Shown: piece after piece, positions 62,642-64,000 of the stretch
Layout of the letters: each line of letters starts with the position of its first letter
Position numbering within the stretch: position 1 is the stretch's first letter
From: Steromphala cineraria
Lineage: Eukaryota; Mollusca; Gastropoda; Trochida; Trochidae
Assembly (NCBI GenBank): GCA_916613615.1
Contig: OU744726.1
Coordinates: 58,358,987 to 58,422,986 of the forward strand
DNA: 64,000 nt
Direction: 5' to 3'
Translations under genes and position numbers: made by a program
The notes under the pieces: model-generated
What the model saw: the letters and a program-made list of their open reading frames with translations, nothing else
The model's database searches: none
What the model was told of the DNA's origin: nothing

Positions 62642-64000
62642 GCATATGAAAGGTAATGGTATACACCTACTCCAAAGCGTCAGTCGCATTGTGTTGACAG
62701 ATTGCGCTTTGTTGATCTTAGCAACGTCTTTGCGTGACGGCGGCTTATCCCTCGCCGCCATTAATAAGGGCAGAATTAGTGGGGCCCTTTTAAGGTTTAA
62801 GATAATGCTTAATACTTTTTTGAATTTTTCATGAGGCAAAATCCTTATCATATCCTCGCAGCAAGCGTTAAATAGAACTAATAAGAGAAGTTTGCTTTTG
62901 TAGTACATGGGACTTATATACTGTATACCATGATAGGTAAAACAATTAAAAAACATCTAATCGTTTTAAAAAGTCATAATTTCTCCTATCCAAAACAAAA
63001 TTGTCATCAACTAATACAGGTATCTCTGTCTCTTACGCTAGTTTTAAGTAAATGAGTTAATTTACTTTGAGTAAAACAGAATGGAAAAACGGAGAATATA
63101 AAGATTAAATGAATAAAAAAAGAAAAATGGGATGGAAATGGAAAATTGCTGAAATCCCTCTCAATTTCGTAGCCTATATTACCACACGTCGTGTTCTTTT
63201 ACAAGAAAGAAAATGTTCCCAAGAAGTTCGAAATGGGTAAGATTGAATAAACCTTTCTTAGAAGGAGAATATTATAATAGGGGGGACTTATTGTTAAAAC
63301 TGGGGGAAGTGCGTAGAGATTTGGAACTGCTGATTAAATCTACCGTGTTCCGGAGAATAAAAATATAGAAATATTGACTCAACCGGGATTCGAACTATTT
63401 GTGTCAAGAAACTTACCCTCCACTTGGTCAGTAACAGAGAGGAAATCCTTGATGGAATGAGTTCGAATCACGATAAAGTCCATGTAATTTTATTTTTTCT
63501 CGGAACACAGTCGAATTTAAAGAGAGATTGCTGTGTAGAAAATATCGGTGTGTATCGTTTTACCAAAAGATTGAACAAGAATGCTAGGTTACGAAATTAA
63601 CCTTTTGACAAACCCAAAATACATTAATAACTTAAAAGTCAATGACTTGCCTCTTTTCATATGCAATTAGGAACTTTACTAAATGGTCTGTCTTTTTATC
63701 TTTGCGACCTAGTTAGAAAGCAAGATATTGTCGTCATATTGTACATTTCTCAAAACTATACCAAACTGAAACTTTTAAACTTTAATTTGAACAGCTCCCG
63801 TCTTGAATTTTTAAAATCACTAACATTCAAACACTAACATGATTTGATAAACATTTAAAAAGCTGCTTTCAACTAACTTAACTTCTTCATAGAACCCAAT
63901 ATGGAATATAGAGATTAAAGGTATAATGTATTTATTTTATTGTGACTGTATTTTTCCTCCCACTAAATTCTAAAATGCCCCAGAGAGCATTTATGAATTA
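62642..64000. other. Right end of window; one inverted repeat, no gene
   Basis: The minus-strand ORF at 62573-62956 straddles the duplication end and has no family features. An imperfect inverted repeat (63333-63394 with 63451-63522) contains GATTCGAACT in both arms, resembling two tRNA B-box segments head to head. Nothing else is seen. Confidence 0.4.

Noticed and set aside
62573..62956. A 127-aa minus-strand open frame.
   Set aside because: It crosses the end of the segmental duplication and has no family similarity.

Overview
The window looks like repeat-rich intergenic and intronic DNA from an invertebrate metazoan, most likely a marine mollusc. The sequence evidence is AT-rich spacers, GT-AG introns, a multi-exon TRIM-type gene of the RING / B-box / coiled-coil / beta-propeller kind that is expanded in bivalves and gastropods, tRNA-derived SINEs, and at least five LINE lineages. 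No bacterial signals (operons, Shine-Dalgarno sites, CRISPR) are seen. Species and clade are inference.

Layout. 1-12 kb: a dead CR1-like LINE with a SINE nested in it, a second LINE 3' end whose 3' tail matches a SINE tail, and several MITEs with TTAA target sites. 12-18 kb: a dead L1/Tx1-like LINE piece, a possible exon, a decayed copy of the TRIM first exon, repeats with embedded tRNA-like sequence, and long hairpins. 18.4-23.8 kb: the one clear host protein gene, a TRIM E3 ligase with a non-coding first exon (ends 18626) and coding exons 19718-20015 and 21807-23779 (756 aa). Its introns hold a 50-bp minisatellite and a whole Tc1/mariner element. 23.9-30.4 kb: a LINE ORF1/endonuclease remnant, an LTR-like promoter, a foldback element carrying nine copies of one 11-mer, and a truncated Ty3/Gypsy element (gag, protease, primer site, LTR) on the minus strand. 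30.6-35 kb: two ankyrin-repeat exons, a deleted LINE copy, then exons of a proline-rich FLYWCH-like protein containing a piggyBac-like MITE in an intron. 35-46.4 kb: more MITEs, a 4-kb RNase H-bearing LINE (copy A), a tandem repeat full of nuclear-receptor-type half sites, and a Mutator-like (MULE) remnant. 46.5-53.1 kb: LINE copy B of the same family, flanked by target-site duplications and split by a 2-kb LINE of another lineage that still has an uninterrupted reverse transcriptase frame. 53.8-62.6 kb: a 20-bp minisatellite, then a tandem segmental duplication (54366-60167 and 60409-62641) whose junction is occupied by a MITE; other insertions are present in one copy and absent from the other. 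62.6-64 kb: unassigned.

The host genes do not form an operon or pathway. The TRIM gene probably encodes a cytoplasmic ubiquitin ligase; the ankyrin and FLYWCH exons may belong to one gene or two. The most interesting structure is in the mobile elements: a LINE copy that looks derived from spliced RNA, two oppositely oriented LINE 3' ends separated by exactly one target-site copy, paired empty and filled sites, and a SINE/LINE pair sharing a 3' tail.
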